Shown piece by piece: positions 22,559-49,933 of a stretch of 64,000 nucleotides of DNA; position 1 is the stretch's first letter, and each line of letters opens with the position of its first letter. Position numbers and translations under genes: made by a program. Below the pieces are notes generated by a model, which did not search any database, was not told the origin of the DNA, and was given only the letters and a program-made list of their open reading frames with translations. The DNA comes from Adenophora triphylla var. japonica. Taxonomy: Eukaryota > Streptophyta > Magnoliopsida > Asterales > Campanulaceae. Location of the stretch: the NCBI GenBank assembly GCA_022495995.1, contig JAFEMH010000078.1, positions 124,001-188,000 of the forward strand, written 5' to 3'.

Positions 22559-25500
22559 ATGGCCAGAGTAAAAATTCCCAAGGTCGCCGCCGGTGCTGCC
22601 GCCGCCTCTACCACCACTTCCATCGCCGCCGCCGGAGCATCATCTCGCACCGTTCCCGTAAAGAAGGTAATAACTTAAACCTAATTTTGACCTAATTGTA
22701 CATTACTAAAATTGTCAATTTTAATTTGTGTTAGATGGTTTAAAATTGATTCCAAGTTTTGGCATAAACTGGGTAGCATTGTACTGGGTTTTAATGGGAC
22801 ATCTCGAGTGAAACCACTCGAGATGCATCTCGAGTGGGTTTATACGAGATGTCTCGTATATACCCACTCGAGATGCATCTCGAGTGGTGTCACACGAGAT
22901 GCAATGAACTGGGTTTTTACGAGACATCTCGAGTGAAACCACTCGAGATGCATCTCGAGTGGTGTCACACGAGATGCAATGAATCGGGTTTTAATGGGAC
23001 ATCTCGAGTGAAACCACTCGAGATGCATCTCGAGTGGGTTTATACGAGATGTCTCGTATAAACCCACTCGAGATGCATCTCGAGTGGTTTCACACGAGAT
23101 GTCTCTAATGTATTGTCTCTCTCTTATTTGTGTTTTTTGTAGGCACGTGAACCTATGACCGTTTCAGCTAGAAAGAGGAAGGCTGATAAGCGTTTGGAGA
23201 GAGAAGAAAACCGGAGGAAGGCCGGCACGAGGGAGCCACGGTGATGATGAGCGGGAGGAGGAGGCGGCGGTCGATAGGGATAGTGGGGAGGAGGAGGAGG
23301 ATAGTTCGATGGGGAGGAGGAGGAGGATAGTTCGATGGGGAGGAGGAGAGTGATAGTTACGGTGGTGGAGGTGGAGGTGGAGGTGGAGGTGGAGGTGGAG
23401 ATGGAGATGATGATGATGGTGGAGGTGGAGGTGAGGAGGAGGTGGAGGAGGAGCAGGAGGAGGAGGAGGATATAGTAGAGCCTCCTAGACCTCTGAGACA
23501 TGGGAGCAGGCGGGGTCAGGTTGTGGCTATCGGGCGGGGACGGGGGAGGAGGCGGGGGTGTGGAGGGGCGACCATCATGGCGGCTTGAGAGGGACCACTG
23601 GTGGTGGCCCGAGAGGATGTTTCCTTGCTATACGGGTTCGGTGATCACCGAGCCAGGACGGTTGGAGTGACTCCATTAGTGAGTCATTAGTGACTTTCCG
23701 AGACGAGGCGACGCATCCGGATAGGTAAGCTACTAATTAATGTGATATGTTTAAAATCTTGAAGTCATTTATACCACACTCACACCGTAAATATTCCTTT
23801 ACTTATCCCATGCTGCATTTCTCGAGAATTGATTATATTTTTTGTTTCGAATCAACAGGTTCGACCGTGATGCGCATCCATTTGCCGATAGAGCTGGGCC
23901 CCTCGTGGATGCGTCGGGCCTCCAGCCGGGCACGGTGCGGTCATTCGGAGGCCGAACCATGCGGCGCTTACGGCATTTTTGGAACGGTGGTCTCCTGAGA
24001 CTAACTCGTTCCATATGCCTTGGGGAGATGACGATCACGCCGCATGACGTCTTTCATATCCTAGGTATGTTGTTGTTATATACTACACTCCGTCCCGCAC
24101 GACTTAGGATTTTGGTCAACTTGAGTTCACTTTGACCGAGTAATTTAAACAAAAAAATAATTATCCAAATAAAATTCTAAAAATTGTTATTGTATCAAGC
24201 CTATATGGTAGTCTACATTCATGTCGGCATTCTTGTTTATTTTTATAAATTCATCTCTTGTCTTGAAATGTTTATGTTCATTTTCATTTTACGGTATCAT
24301 TTGTGTAGGCCGACTGTTCGGTATCCGGACCCGGTGCGACCTATCCAGGCATCCGTAGCCACCTCCGGTTGATCGGCACTGGGTACTCATTGAGGAGGTC
24401 GAGCGCCTATTTACTCGGCGTAGAGGGCATGACGGATGCCCGGCGTGCGTCCGCGTATATCCCTGCACCTATTGGGTTGCACGATGTTCGTGGACAAGAG
24501 CGGGATAAGGTGCCCGCGGCTACCTTCCCCCTTTGCATGGATCTAGACAGCCTCCCCACTCTCTCGGGGATCGGCCACTTTGGCATATATGTACCGAGAG
24601 TTGGGAAGGCGTCCAGATCCGGATGCTGCGAGATGGGCGGTTGTGCGGCTCTCCTGAGGTACATCTTACTCCATTCACTTTCTTTTTCTTGTCTACTCCC
24701 CCCACCTCTGTTATTAAATGTTGCATTTGAGTAGTTTTTAATACTTTTTTACATACATATCGGAGCCTGGATATACGAGTACTTTCCGGGTTTTCGGCGA
24801 GTTCTTGACCCGCGGTGGCGGCGAGGGCGGCCGAGAGCCCGTAGATGGTCTCGTGATGATTCGTGGGAGGTCGTTCGATCATCTTGTGCGGTATCGCCGC
24901 ATTCTTGACGGGATGGGGGCGACGGTGTGAGTTATTCATATTAAAAGCTGTTATACGTTTTTGTGTCCTTCCTTCCGATATTATGTTGACTTTGCCTAAC
25001 AATGTCTACTCACAGGTTATTTGGACTCCTTATGGGACCGGGTCGGACACGATCTTGCTGTTTCATACTACGGGGTGTTATACGCTTACGCGACATCACC
25101 GAGGCGTATATGGGCGATCGTGTGACCGGGCGGTTCGGAAAGCAGAGGATCCCAGGCCGCCCCCATAGCGAGCGAGATATGCGTTTTGGCAAAGGGTCGA
25201 AGGGGTATCGAAGCATTATGGTGGTGACATAGATCGAGACTTGGGCGAGATTGGGTTGAGTTTGGCATGGCGGAGTTCGGGCCGATACCCGTTGGGGCCA
25301 CTATTTACAGGAGATCATCCCGCGCTTTGTTCCTCACGTGACTCCGGATTATATGGCTTGGTTTCGGGCGAGGAGTCATATTCGGATAGCTAATCCGATA
25401 CACGATCCCCGGTGACATTCCACCTCCCCACCTCCCAGTGATGTTCCACCGCGGCTATGGTTGCAGAGGCACGAGCTAGGCTACGCCATTGGCGACGGAT

Positions 25501-25640
25501 GAGAGGTTCCCGGAAGGACGGCAGAGCTACTCTTAGAGATCTACGAGATGTTAGGAGGTCCCACTTAGGATTTATTTGTTTGCTTCGGTTTGAACTTGTA
25601 GTGGACACCTTTTTAGATTGTTTTAGTTTTGTTGTTGATG
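22559..25640 (+). pseudogene. PMD (plant mobile domain) gene, decayed
   Basis: Exon 1 (22559-22666, ATG to a GT donor) encodes a 36-residue Ala-rich basic leader. Exon 2 from 23143 begins AREPMTVSARKRKADKRLER, a nuclear-targeting-like basic stretch. It then runs into an acidic/Gly-rich low-complexity part with stops. Later exons carry PMD segments: ALTAFLERWSPETNSFHMPW near 23969, TITPHDVFHILG near 24030, ATLAYMYRELGR near 24571 and WIYEYFPGFRRVLDPR near 24768. PMD genes occur both as host genes (MAIN family) and inside MULE-type transposons. A frame break of two bases lies at about 24022, between the Trp-Gly and the Met-Thr-Ile-Thr segment. Further shifts follow, so no full protein can be made. 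Confidence 0.75.
22799..23103. repeat. Palindromic array in PMD-gene intron 1 (CTCGAGT type)
   Basis: At least eight CATCTCGAGTG/CACTCGAGATG arms, plus ATACGAGATGTCTCGTAT centres, lie head to head. A larger unit starting GGGTTTTAATGGGACATCTC occurs at 22787 and 22987, and a variant at 22911. The array occupies most of the intron between 22667 and 23142, and each half can pair with the next. Confidence 0.92.
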
Positions 25641-25646
25641 TTGTGT

Positions 25647-28082
25647 TGTAACTCCACTTCCTTTAATATTTTGACCAATGTCATAAGCATGAAAAAGTCT
25701 TAAAATGTCATCTAGATCTTAGAAAAAATTTAAAAAAATAAAAAACCTATACGTGTACCACTTTCGGATGCTCGGGACATATTCCTTAAAACCCTAAAAA
25801 ATGGGACATTTTTGTAACTCCACTTCCTTTAATATTTTGACCAATGTCATAAGCATGAAAAAGTCTTAAAATGTCATCTAGATCTTAGAAAAAATTTAAA
25901 AAAATAAAAAACCTATACGTGTACCACTTTCGGATGCTCGGGACATATTCCTTAAAACCCTAAAAAATGGGACATTTTTGTAACTCCACTTCCTTTAATA
26001 TTTTGACCAATGTCATAAGCATGAAAAAGTCTTAAAATGTCATCTAGATCTTAGAAAAAATTTAAAAAAATAAAAAACCTATACGTGTACCACTTTCGGA
26101 TGCTCGGGACATATTCCTTAAAACCACTAAAAAATGGGACATTTTTGTAACTCCACTTCCTTTAATATTTTGACCAATTTCATAAGCATGAAAAAGTCTT
26201 AAAATGTCATCTAGATCTTAGAAAAAATTTAAAAAATAAAAAACCTATACGTGTACCACTTTCGGATGCTCGGGACATATTCCTTAAAACCCTAAAAAAT
26301 GGGACATTTTTGTAACTCCACTTCCTTTAATATTTTGACCAATGTCATAAGCATGAAAAAGTCTTAAAATGTCATCTAGATCTTAGAAAAAATTTAAAAA
26401 AATAAAAAACCTATACGTGTACCACTTTCGGATGCTCGGGACATATTCCTTAAAACCCTAAAAAATGGGACATTTTTGTAACTCCACTTCCTTTAATATT
26501 TTGACCAATGTCATAAGCATGAAAAAGTCTTAAAATGTCATCTAGATCTTAGAAAAAATTTAAAAAAAATAAAAAACCTATACGTGTACCACTTTCGGAT
26601 GCTCGGGACATATTCCTTAAAACCCTAAAAAATGGGACATTTTTGTAACTCCACTTCCTTTAATATTTTGACCAATGTCATAAGCATGAAAAAGTCTTAA
26701 AATGTCATCTAGATCTTAGAAAAAATTTAAAAAAAATAAAAAACCTATACGTGTACCACTTTCGGATGCTCGGGACATATTCCTTAAAACCCTAAAAAAT
26801 GGGACATTTTTGTAACTCCACTTCCTTTAATATTTTGACCAATGTCATAAGCATGAAAAAGTCTTAAAATGTCATCTAGATCTTAGAAAAAATTTAAAAA
26901 AATAAAAAACCTATACGTGTACCACTTTCGGATGCTCGGGACATATTCCTTAAAACCCTAAAAAATGGGACATTTTTGTAACTCCACTTCCTTTAATATT
27001 TTGACCAATGTCATAAGCATGAAAAAGTCTTAAAATGTCATCTAGATCTTAGAAAAAATTTAAAAAAAAATAAAAAACCTATACGTGTACCACTTTCGGA
27101 TGCTCGGGACATATTCCTTAAAACCCTAAAAAATGGGACATTTTTGTAACTCCACTTCCTTTAATATTTTGACCAATTTCATAAGCATGAAAAAGTCTTA
27201 AAATGTCATCTAGATCTTAGAAAAAATTTAAAAAAATAAAAAACCTATACGTGTACCACTTTCGGATGCTCGGGACATATTCCTTAAAACACTAAAAAAT
27301 GGGACATTTTTGTAACTCCACTTCCTTTAATATTTTGACCAATGTCATAAGCATGAAAAAGTCTTAAAATGTCATCTAGATCTTAGAAAAAATTTAAAAA
27401 AAAATAAAAAACCTATACGTGTACCACTTTCAGATGCTCGGGACATATTCCTTAAAACCCTAAAAAATGGGACATTTTTGTAACTCCACTTCCTTTAATA
27501 TTTTGACCAATGTCATAAGCATGAAAAAGTCTTAAAATGTCATCTAGATCTTAGAAAAAATTTAAAAAAAAATAAAAAACCTATACGTGTACCACTTTCA
27601 GATGCTCGGGACATATTCCTTAAAACCCTAAAAAATGGGACATTTTTGTAACTCCACTTCCTTTAATATTTTGACCAATGTCATAAGCATGAAAAAGTCT
27701 TAAAATGTCATCTAGATCTTAGAAAAAATTTAAAAAAATAAAAAACCTATACGTGTACCACTTTCGGATGCTCGGGACATATTCCTTAAAACCACTAAAA
27801 ATGGGACATTTTTGTAACTCCACTTCCTTTAATATTTTGACCAATTTCATAAGCATGAAAAAGTCTTAAAATGTCATCTAGATCTTAGAAAAATTTAAAA
27901 AAAAATAAAAAACCTATACGTGTACCACTTTCAGATGCTCGGGACATATTCCTTAAAACCCTAAAAAATGGGACATTTTTGTAACTCCACTTCCTTTAAT
28001 ATTTTGACCAATGTCATAAGCATGAAAAAGTCTTAAAATGTCATCTAGATCTTAGAAAAAATTTAAAAAAAAATAAAAAACC
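25647..28082 (+). repeat. Tandem satellite, 166-168-bp unit, about 14.6 copies
   Basis: The unit begins GTAACTCCACTTCCTTTAAT and ends AAAATGGGACATTTTT. Starts fall at about 25648, 25814, 25980, 26147 and so on, to about 27980. Copies differ by single substitutions and by the length of one A-run (AAAAAATAAAA to AAAAAAAATAAAA). Variant CAGATG for CGGATG occurs in several late units. The array starts at the end of the PMD gene and stops abruptly at 28082, where the last unit is cut after AAAAAACC and unique sequence begins. Confidence 0.97.
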
Positions 28083-28095
28083 AGGGTTTATGGAA

Positions 28096-28165
28096 AATAT
28101 GACATCTCGTGTATAACTACACGAGATGTTACTTGAACATCTCGTGTAGACCTGCACGAGACGCG
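28096..28165. repeat. Palindromic module upstream of transposase gene A
   Basis: GACATCTCGTGTA-TAAC-TACACGAGATGTT and GAACATCTCGTGTA-GACC-TGCACGAGACG are two adjacent hairpins. They end about 120 bp before the ATG at 28285, a promoter-like position. Confidence 0.88.
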
Positions 28166-28284
28166 TCTAAATTTCCATAAATCGTTGCGTTGAAAGGAAT
28201 TTGACGTTTAAAATTCCGAACATAAATCCAGAAAACACACCAACGCCATTCTCATTCAAAAATTCAATTTTTTAAGTTCATAAC

Positions 28285-30420
28285 ATGGATTCCTCAAATA
28301 ATAACATGGATTCCTCACATAATTCTCCCCAAAGTTCTCCAAGTTTCAATGATTATGCCTCACAAACTTCTCCACAAAATTCTTATGATTGTGTTGACCT
28401 TGATACGATAGATTTTCTCATTGATGAAGAAGAAGAAATCTTACAAAATATTCCTCCACATCAACATTCTCCAAGTGTCAATGATCCTAGCTTCGATGAA
28501 GTAAGTTGTTAATTTTTTTTTTTGTGTATTGTGATCAAAATAAAAATAAAAATCCCATCTTGTTTTAAAAATCCCATCTTGTTTTTTTAAAGCGTACGGG
28601 GACATCTCGGGTAAATACACTCGAGATGCATCTCGAGTGAGTTTACTCGAGATGTGTCTCGTGTAATATTACTCGAGATGTGTCTCGAGTGGATATACCG
28701 AGATACATGCTTTGGATCTGAAACGGCGATACTCTTGTATTTGTATTTTGCGGGGTTCCTACCGGGACATCGGTGATGAATTAACTACATCACAAACATT
28801 TCAAACTCGGGTGAGCTTCTTGCCCATGTACAAGCCATCGCGAGGCGCCGTAATATATACCTTGTTATAAAGGACTCGAAGAATAGACGTGGAAATGTTC
28901 TTGCGTACGCAAACATAATTTGTCATTTTGGTGGACAACACGGGGCCGGAAGATCAATGAACAAAAGGAAGACAAGTACGAAGAAAAGGGATTGCACTTT
29001 TAGACTATATGCCAAAGAAAGGGGTGGTGATGGGTTATGGGGTTATGTTGTGAAGAATGGGGTGCATAATCATGAATTTCCTAAGTATCAGGAAGGGTTT
29101 CTGTCGGGAAATTGACACCGGTGAATACGCGGCGGTTTGTACCGCGAGCGAATGTTCGTTGCGTCCGAATAACATAGTAGGAATGTTAAAGATGCAAGAT
29201 GAGACGAACGTCGGCACTCCGATGCACGTTCGCAGCGCAATCACAAAGTATAGAGAAGGAGAAAGACGAGGGGAGGACCGCGCTTCAACATTTCCTAAAA
29301 TTGCTCGCCGATGATGGGTATACATACTTCATGAGGATTGACCACGAGAGTGGCACGATCGGAGATATATTCTTCGCTCACCCTACGACGTGAAGATTCT
29401 TAAGCTGTTTTCCGTATGTTATCGAGGGTGATTTGCACCTTCAACACCAACTGCTACGGATTGTACTTCTTGCGGATTGTGGGGTTTACTTCTCTGGCCA
29501 TAATTTCACAATCGCGTCTGTGTTCCTCGAGGCATCGAGTACGGGTGATTATAAATGGGTATTGGAATGTTTGCTCGGTCTGTTTACACCTCCTCGGTTA
29601 CTACGGTTTTTGTCACGAGATCGGGAGTTGGGTTTCATCGGTGCTATCCGTTTAGTTTTTCCCCACACCGCACACATCTTGTGTCGGAGGCATATAGAGA
29701 TGAATGTTAGAGAGCGTGGGTTGAAAGAAACCGGTAGCATTGACTTTGCGAGTCGTTCATGAGGAGGTTCAATAAAGCAATCTCGGCCTCTACCTCAGAC
29801 GAATGGGATGAACGTTGGAAGAATTTTCTTGTCGATTACAAATCTTACCCTAAATTATTGGATTACCTCAGCGATACCTGGATTACTCCGTACGCTCGGA
29901 ATATTCTGTCCATGCACACGGATGTGTTGAAACACTTTGGGACCCATACAACAAACAGGTGTGAGGGTGAGCATAACGAGGTTGAAGAAGGCATTGGAGA
30001 GTGCTTCTTCTACTTATGACACGATCTTCAAGACGACTCGTAGAATCTTTCATATCCGGCTAACAAATATCAAGCGGTTTATGAATAGAGCGAAGACCGA
30101 ACTCCACTTGATTTGGATAAACTTAATGTGTTTCGCAACCTATTGACTAGAGTGTCGATACATGGTTTGGATCTTATCGAAAGGAGCGGTCTCGAATTCG
30201 GACACTCAAGTATGGTCGTACTCAGGGTTATGTCATCAATGAGGCGATTGCGGGTGTTACATCGGGCGGACACATGGACTTCCCTGTTCCCATGAGATTT
30301 CACATATAGAGGAGCGTGGGGACGGATTGAGCTTTCCATGATTGATGAGTTACGGAAGAAGTTGGACATTGAAGTGGACACCCGTTCATCGAGGATCCCT
30401 CTATAGATATCGACAGGTTT
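28285..30420 (+). pseudogene. FAR1-type MULE transposase, element A, frameshifted
   Basis: Exon 1 (28285-28501) encodes a Ser/Asn/Pro-rich acidic leader (MDSSNNNMDSS) and ends at GTAAGT. After an intron with palindromes, the FAR1-type DNA-binding domain follows (ICHFGG, CTFRLYAKERGGDGLWGYVV, HNHEF). The MULE core shows CTFNTNCYG near the first catalytic position, SRDRELGF near the second, and HILCRRHIEMNV. A SWIM zinc finger CGCYIGRTHGLPCSHEI lies near 30250. Such proteins cut and paste MULE DNA; host FAR1/FHY3 factors descend from them. Reading breaks at about 29114, 29280, 29440, 29760 and 30235. It is homologous to the minus-strand gene at 61518-63705. Confidence 0.85.
28603..28700. repeat. 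Palindromic module in intron 1 of transposase gene A
   Basis: The arms ACATCTCGGGTAA, ACTCGAGATGCATCTCGAGT, TTACTCGAGATGTGTCTCG and TATTACTCGAGATGTGTCTC form several overlapping hairpins. They lie directly after the GTAAGT donor of exon 1. Confidence 0.9.
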
Positions 30421-30839
30421 TCGAGATGTGTTGGCTAGAGTTGAGACGGCACTGAACCGGTGGGAGAAGGTTATTATGGCGAGATGGAAGAAGGGCTTAA
30501 TCACCACGCGATGGTTGCTTCCGAGCCGAGATCATACTTCGGCGAATCAACCCCGACCCAGGAAGTTGAGAGAACCGTCGAATTGGGAGCATACAAACAA
30601 CTTTTATGGAGTCCCCGCTACACCGCCCTCGACTAGAAAAGGGTATGTATTTTCATGCAAATTATGCCTCAAATCTTTGGGTGTTTGTTGTACATTTGAC
30701 TTGCTTCTCACACTTCTTTTTATTTTTCCTGTTTCGGGTCTAGATGTGCATTCATGGCATCAACCCAGGGAGTTTGGATTCCACGCGCAAACGGAAATCA
30801 CCTGCAAACCCACACCATCAACCCCTGCTAGTACTCCTA

Positions 30840-31660
30840 CGTCTCATCCACCGCTAGCTCCTTCCGGTCGTGGGAGAGGACGGGGTCGAGGTCGAGGTCG
30901 AGGTCGAGGACGGGGTCGAGGACGGGATCATGGTCGGGGACGTGGAGAGGGAAATGGACATCCCAATCACACTAGTATATACGACTCCGCGTACTTGGCG
31001 TATTTTCCGCCTTTCATTATCCACTTATATTGGAGGCATCACCAACGTCAAAGGAGATGGTCATTGTGGCTATAGAGCCGTAGCATTACAAATATACGGA
31101 GATGAGGAGTCGTGGGGCCGAGTTCGCTCGAGAATGTTACACAGGTGCGTGATCACCAAGAGCTTTATGAGAGAGTTCTATCTTGGATACCGGTATCGGA
31201 GCTGTTACGTAAGCTTGCTTGTTATGAAGCCGTGGGCGCCAGGCTATTATTGGATGACGCTCCCGGAGGTTGGGCACATCATTGCCACGAGGTATAACGT
31301 GGCGTTTATTTCGTACGGATCTAGCGGTGGCAACTTATGCCTTCGGTGGCCGTACGTGCGGGAAAGTACAACCACCGACGGACACAGGTTGTCTTTGGGA
31401 CAAGTCCCCACCCATTTTATAGCGGTATGATACTTTACTTTATCATCTATATTATATTAGTTATATTTTGTTGTCCTACTTATAGTCGTTATATTTGATG
31501 GCCTTGTATTTAGCTGTTAATGCTTTTGCGGCTTCACATGTTAGGCGATGATTACCCCATTCCACCAACACCGCTCCCTTGGAGGTCCCAATGTGATCAA
31601 GCGCAAGGCAACCGCACCTCCCATACCAAGATAGGACATCGAGTACGATCGACTATATGA
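30840..31660 (+). CDS. OTU cysteine-protease domain of element A
   Basis: An Arg-Gly repeat (GRGRGRGRGRG, about 30870-30945, other frame) precedes an open frame to 31430. That frame carries GITNVKGDGHCGYRAVALQI (OTU catalytic Asp and Cys in DGHC), EESWGRVRSRMLHR and WMTLPEVGHIIATRYNV. The catalytic-His segment THFIAV lies at the end. A donor at 31425 and acceptor at 31544 would add GDDYPIPPTPLPW, a tail typical of plant transposon OTU proteins, but the junction is off by one base. OTU proteases remove ubiquitin or related modifiers. This type is found next to MULE transposases in plants. The core looks intact, unlike the transposase upstream. Whether it is a separate protein or the transposase C-terminus is not clear. 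Confidence 0.8.
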
Positions 31661-31939
31661 GGAGGACAGCGATGCAAGAAGACAAAGATTACATTTGGGA
31701 TAGTATATGTGTTATGGTTTTTTATTTATCCACTTTGTATGAATGTTTGAATTAATTGCTTTCGTTTCGTAAACACTTTCATTTCGTAAACAATTTGGCG
31801 ATACTATACGTGTAATGGTATATTCATCCCTCCCATGGTTTTTGTGGAGATGTCCTATCACATTCACAATCAAATTTTATTAAGTTCGAGTCTCTTGTTA
31901 GCTTTTCTGTTCTTTGAAGTGAAACATTAGCCTCGATGC

Positions 31940-32080
31940 ATATCTCGTGCCGGTCTATGAGATGTCCTCTTGTATCTCGGGTAGACTTACACGACATAAA
32001 TCTCGTGTAAATGTACCCGAGATATGTCGTGTAAGTCTACCCGAGATGTAAGAGGACATCTCGGGTAGACTTACACGAGA
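31940..32080. repeat. Palindromic module 3' of OTU gene A
   Basis: TCTCGGGTAGACTTACACGA and TCGTGTAAGTCTACCCGAGA are perfect 20-base inverted copies, and a third copy at 32059-32079 repeats the first. It lies between the OTU gene and the right end of element A, about 400 bp from the AspRS start codon. Confidence 0.92.
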
Positions 32081-32085
32081 CGGGC

Positions 32086-32134
32086 AGGGGCAGCGATGGA
32101 ACAAATTAGATCCCTGTATTTAAGATCCCTGTAT
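32086..32134 (-). repeat. Right terminal repeat of element A
   Basis: AGGGGC, then AGATCCCTGTATTTAAGATC, then CCTGTATA. This is the inverted counterpart of 22397-22450. It lies about 340 bp upstream of the AspRS ATG. Confidence 0.6.
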
Positions 32135-32317
32135 ATAAATATATCCCCTTGTATCTGTTCCCTCAAGCAACCCAAGAGTCCAGTGAACAAGAAAGAAACA
32201 AAAACCTTCTTGCTCCATCGTCTCCCCAACCCCCTCCCCTTCCACAACACCACCGACCATCTTTTATCTTCTCCGGCCTAAACTGTTGACTTTTTCCAAT
32301 AGTTTTTCCCCTTTCTC

Positions 32318-32325
32318 AAACCCTA
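32318..32325 (+). promoter_or_regulatory. Telo-box upstream of AspRS
   Basis: AAACCCTA, an element enriched upstream of plant translation-apparatus genes. A second copy lies at 32438-32445, within 31 bases of the ATG, probably in the 5' UTR. Confidence 0.6.
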
Positions 32326-32437
32326 GATTTGAAATCTAAGCTATCGAACCCATTCTCCCCGCTACCAACCGGAATGCCAAAAGTTGACTGCCGAGCCGCG
32401 TATGAGTGTGCCTCCTAGTTTACAGATTTAATCCATA

Positions 32438-32445
32438 AAACCCTA
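32438..32445 (+). promoter_or_regulatory. Second telo-box, near AspRS start
   Basis: AAACCCTA 31 bases before the start codon. Two copies fit the pattern of ribosomal-protein and aminoacyl-tRNA-synthetase promoters in plants. Confidence 0.55.
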
Positions 32446-32475
32446 AATCTCTCCACCAAATTTCCCGTCTCTCCA

Positions 32476-48185
<15,710 letters not shown>

Positions 48186-49146
48186 TCACATCTTGGACAT
48201 CTTGTTCATCAATATTGTTGATTCTTCCTCTCTAATTGCATTGCGGGTTATTGCGGATACTACACAATTATTACCCTTGATATTTTTGTAATTTGATGGG
48301 AATTTATACCCTCCTGTCAGCAAGTTGCCTATGCGTTTTCTTTGTATTTCACAGTTCTCAGTTTAAATGCCTTTTTCAATTGCGCTCTCTCTCTCTCTCT
48401 CTCTCTTGTGTGTCCTAGAAAAAGCCTAATGAAAATGAGGAAACTAATTAGATGTGTTGTGCTGGTAAATGACTTTGAAAGTCGTTCCGTCTAAAAAAGG
48501 TAGCATCATTTTGATATGATCAACTTTAACTTTGATAAATAATTTATGAATGATATGATAATCATCCTTGTGGTATCCTAAAAATTACTATTAGTGCATC
48601 AATTACAATATTATCAATAGTATTTTTAAGGATTTCATATGCTTAACTAAATTTGCACATATTGTTACTCAAAATTCTATCAAATAAGACAATTCTTTAG
48701 CTCTCAAAACTACTTAATGAAGTAATCTTTCTTTCTTTTTTCAACAATTGGTTTCATAGAAACAAAGTATACACGAGTTGGACCATGCCTCTCCTCTCCA
48801 TCCCTACGTGGTCGTGAATCGTGATCAATTAGAAGTATTTACTATTAGAATAAGGAGATATTTGTTAGAATCCTATTAGAATTAGGACTCATATGTTTTG
48901 AGTATAAATATGAGTCTCTAGCTTATGTAAACTTTGAGAGGGCAAGTCAGTGTTTATGTACAACCACTTATCTATACAGGCACATTGGAAATGGTGACAA
49001 CAAGGCAGCTCACGGAGCTCACTTCCATCATCATAGGCACTTAGGCAGATGCAACACTCCTGTTATTCAAAGAAACACGTCAAAAGACGGAGTTAAATGG
49101 GACCCAAGCAACTGACCAATGATATTATTACATGTTTTCGCAACTA
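48186..49146. other. AspRS 3' region and intergenic DNA
   Basis: Probable AspRS 3' UTR to about 48400, followed by a CT run near 48385-48408. 48840-48985 (TATTAGAATAAGGAGATA, AGTATAAATATGAGTCTC) looks like a small LTR-type promoter segment, but no partner LTR or duplication was found. Confidence 0.4.
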
Positions 49147-49394
49147 CTCCATCTGTCCCAAATTAAATGTCAATTTTTGTCTCAAAATTAATGACTTTTT
49201 CAAAAAACTTCATAAAAAACTGCCCCTAAATGTTTATTTTTTTTCAAAAAAAAATTCGTAGTTCATTATATTTTTGTAAAATTAAAAATTTGAAAGTCAA
49301 TAGCAAGAATATTTATGATTCTTTGCAATTGAAAATCAACATTTTCAAATGATCCTTAAACTAAAAATGGTCATTCATTTTGGGACGAAGGGAG
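49147..49394. mobile_element. Stowaway-like MITE
   Basis: Starts CTCCATCTGTCCCAAATTAA and ends TCATTTTGGGACGAAGGGAG, TA at both sides. 248 bp. Confidence 0.85.
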
Positions 49395-49933
49395 TATATA
49401 GCTACAACAAATGTGTAGATTTAAATAAACATTATTATTTTCATCAGCAAACCTCATATATTGACCAGCTTTTTGGATTTTGAAGAATGCATTTTTAAAC
49501 TATGTCTGTATATCGGAAAATATCAGGCAGGCAAGGTTTGACAATAAACTCATTTTAGTTTACCACTTTCTTTCTAGTGATCAAAGTGATTTTGTCGGTG
49601 TAAGTGCAAACTGTGGTGTTACCACAAGTGTTGCCAACATTTCTTAGGTGTTACATGAGGGTTTGGAAATATAGTTGATCATTTCTTTCATAAATAATTT
49701 TGTACTAATGTCTAACATATATTGCAAGATTTCTGTTTATGCTGATTGAATTCCTGCAACCATGATCCGAATCCATGTAGTCCCAAATCCATCGGAATTT
49801 ATGAAACATTGATCCTATATGGTTTATCTGAATATCTGCAACTGCCAATTCTGATCTCTGTTCCTGCTGCCCACATCCAATCAATTTCGAGCAACCTTGA
49901 TCTTCACCAACCGAATATCTGATATCAGTTGTT

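Larger units (their letters stand above)
22397..32134 (+). mobile_element. MULE-like element A (PMD, satellite, FAR1/MULE, OTU)
   Basis: The left end has two direct copies of AAATACAGGGA, at 22398 and 22414, then a GCCCCT at 22445. The right end, read on the minus strand, has the same order: TATACAGGGAT, TTAAATACAGGGAT, then GCCCCT at 32091-32086. Between lie a PMD gene, a satellite array, a FAR1/MULE transposase gene and an OTU domain, all plus strand, with palindromic modules at intervals. No 9-11-bp target duplication could be matched. The transposase is frameshifted, so the copy is not autonomous now. Element B shows a similar terminal design. Confidence 0.65.

Noticed and set aside
22799..23103. 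Palindromic array as CRISPR
   Set aside because: No regular repeat-spacer pattern; plant nuclear DNA; repeats are inverted and lie in introns.
23124..23501. 125-codon minus-strand frame rich in Thr, Ser and Pro
   Set aside because: Complement of a GGAGGT/GATGAT-rich part of the PMD gene exon.
25647..28082. Centromeric satellite
   Set aside because: Only about 14.6 units, bounded by transposon genes on both sides; more likely internal to element A.
30428..30860. Separate gene upstream of the OTU domain
   Set aside because: Best explained as the degenerate C-terminal part of the transposase gene with its intron and Arg-Gly linker.
22380..32150. Target-site duplication for element A
   Set aside because: Sequences outside the inverted ends (GGCAAATTC on the left, AATATATCC on the right) do not match at 9-11 bp.
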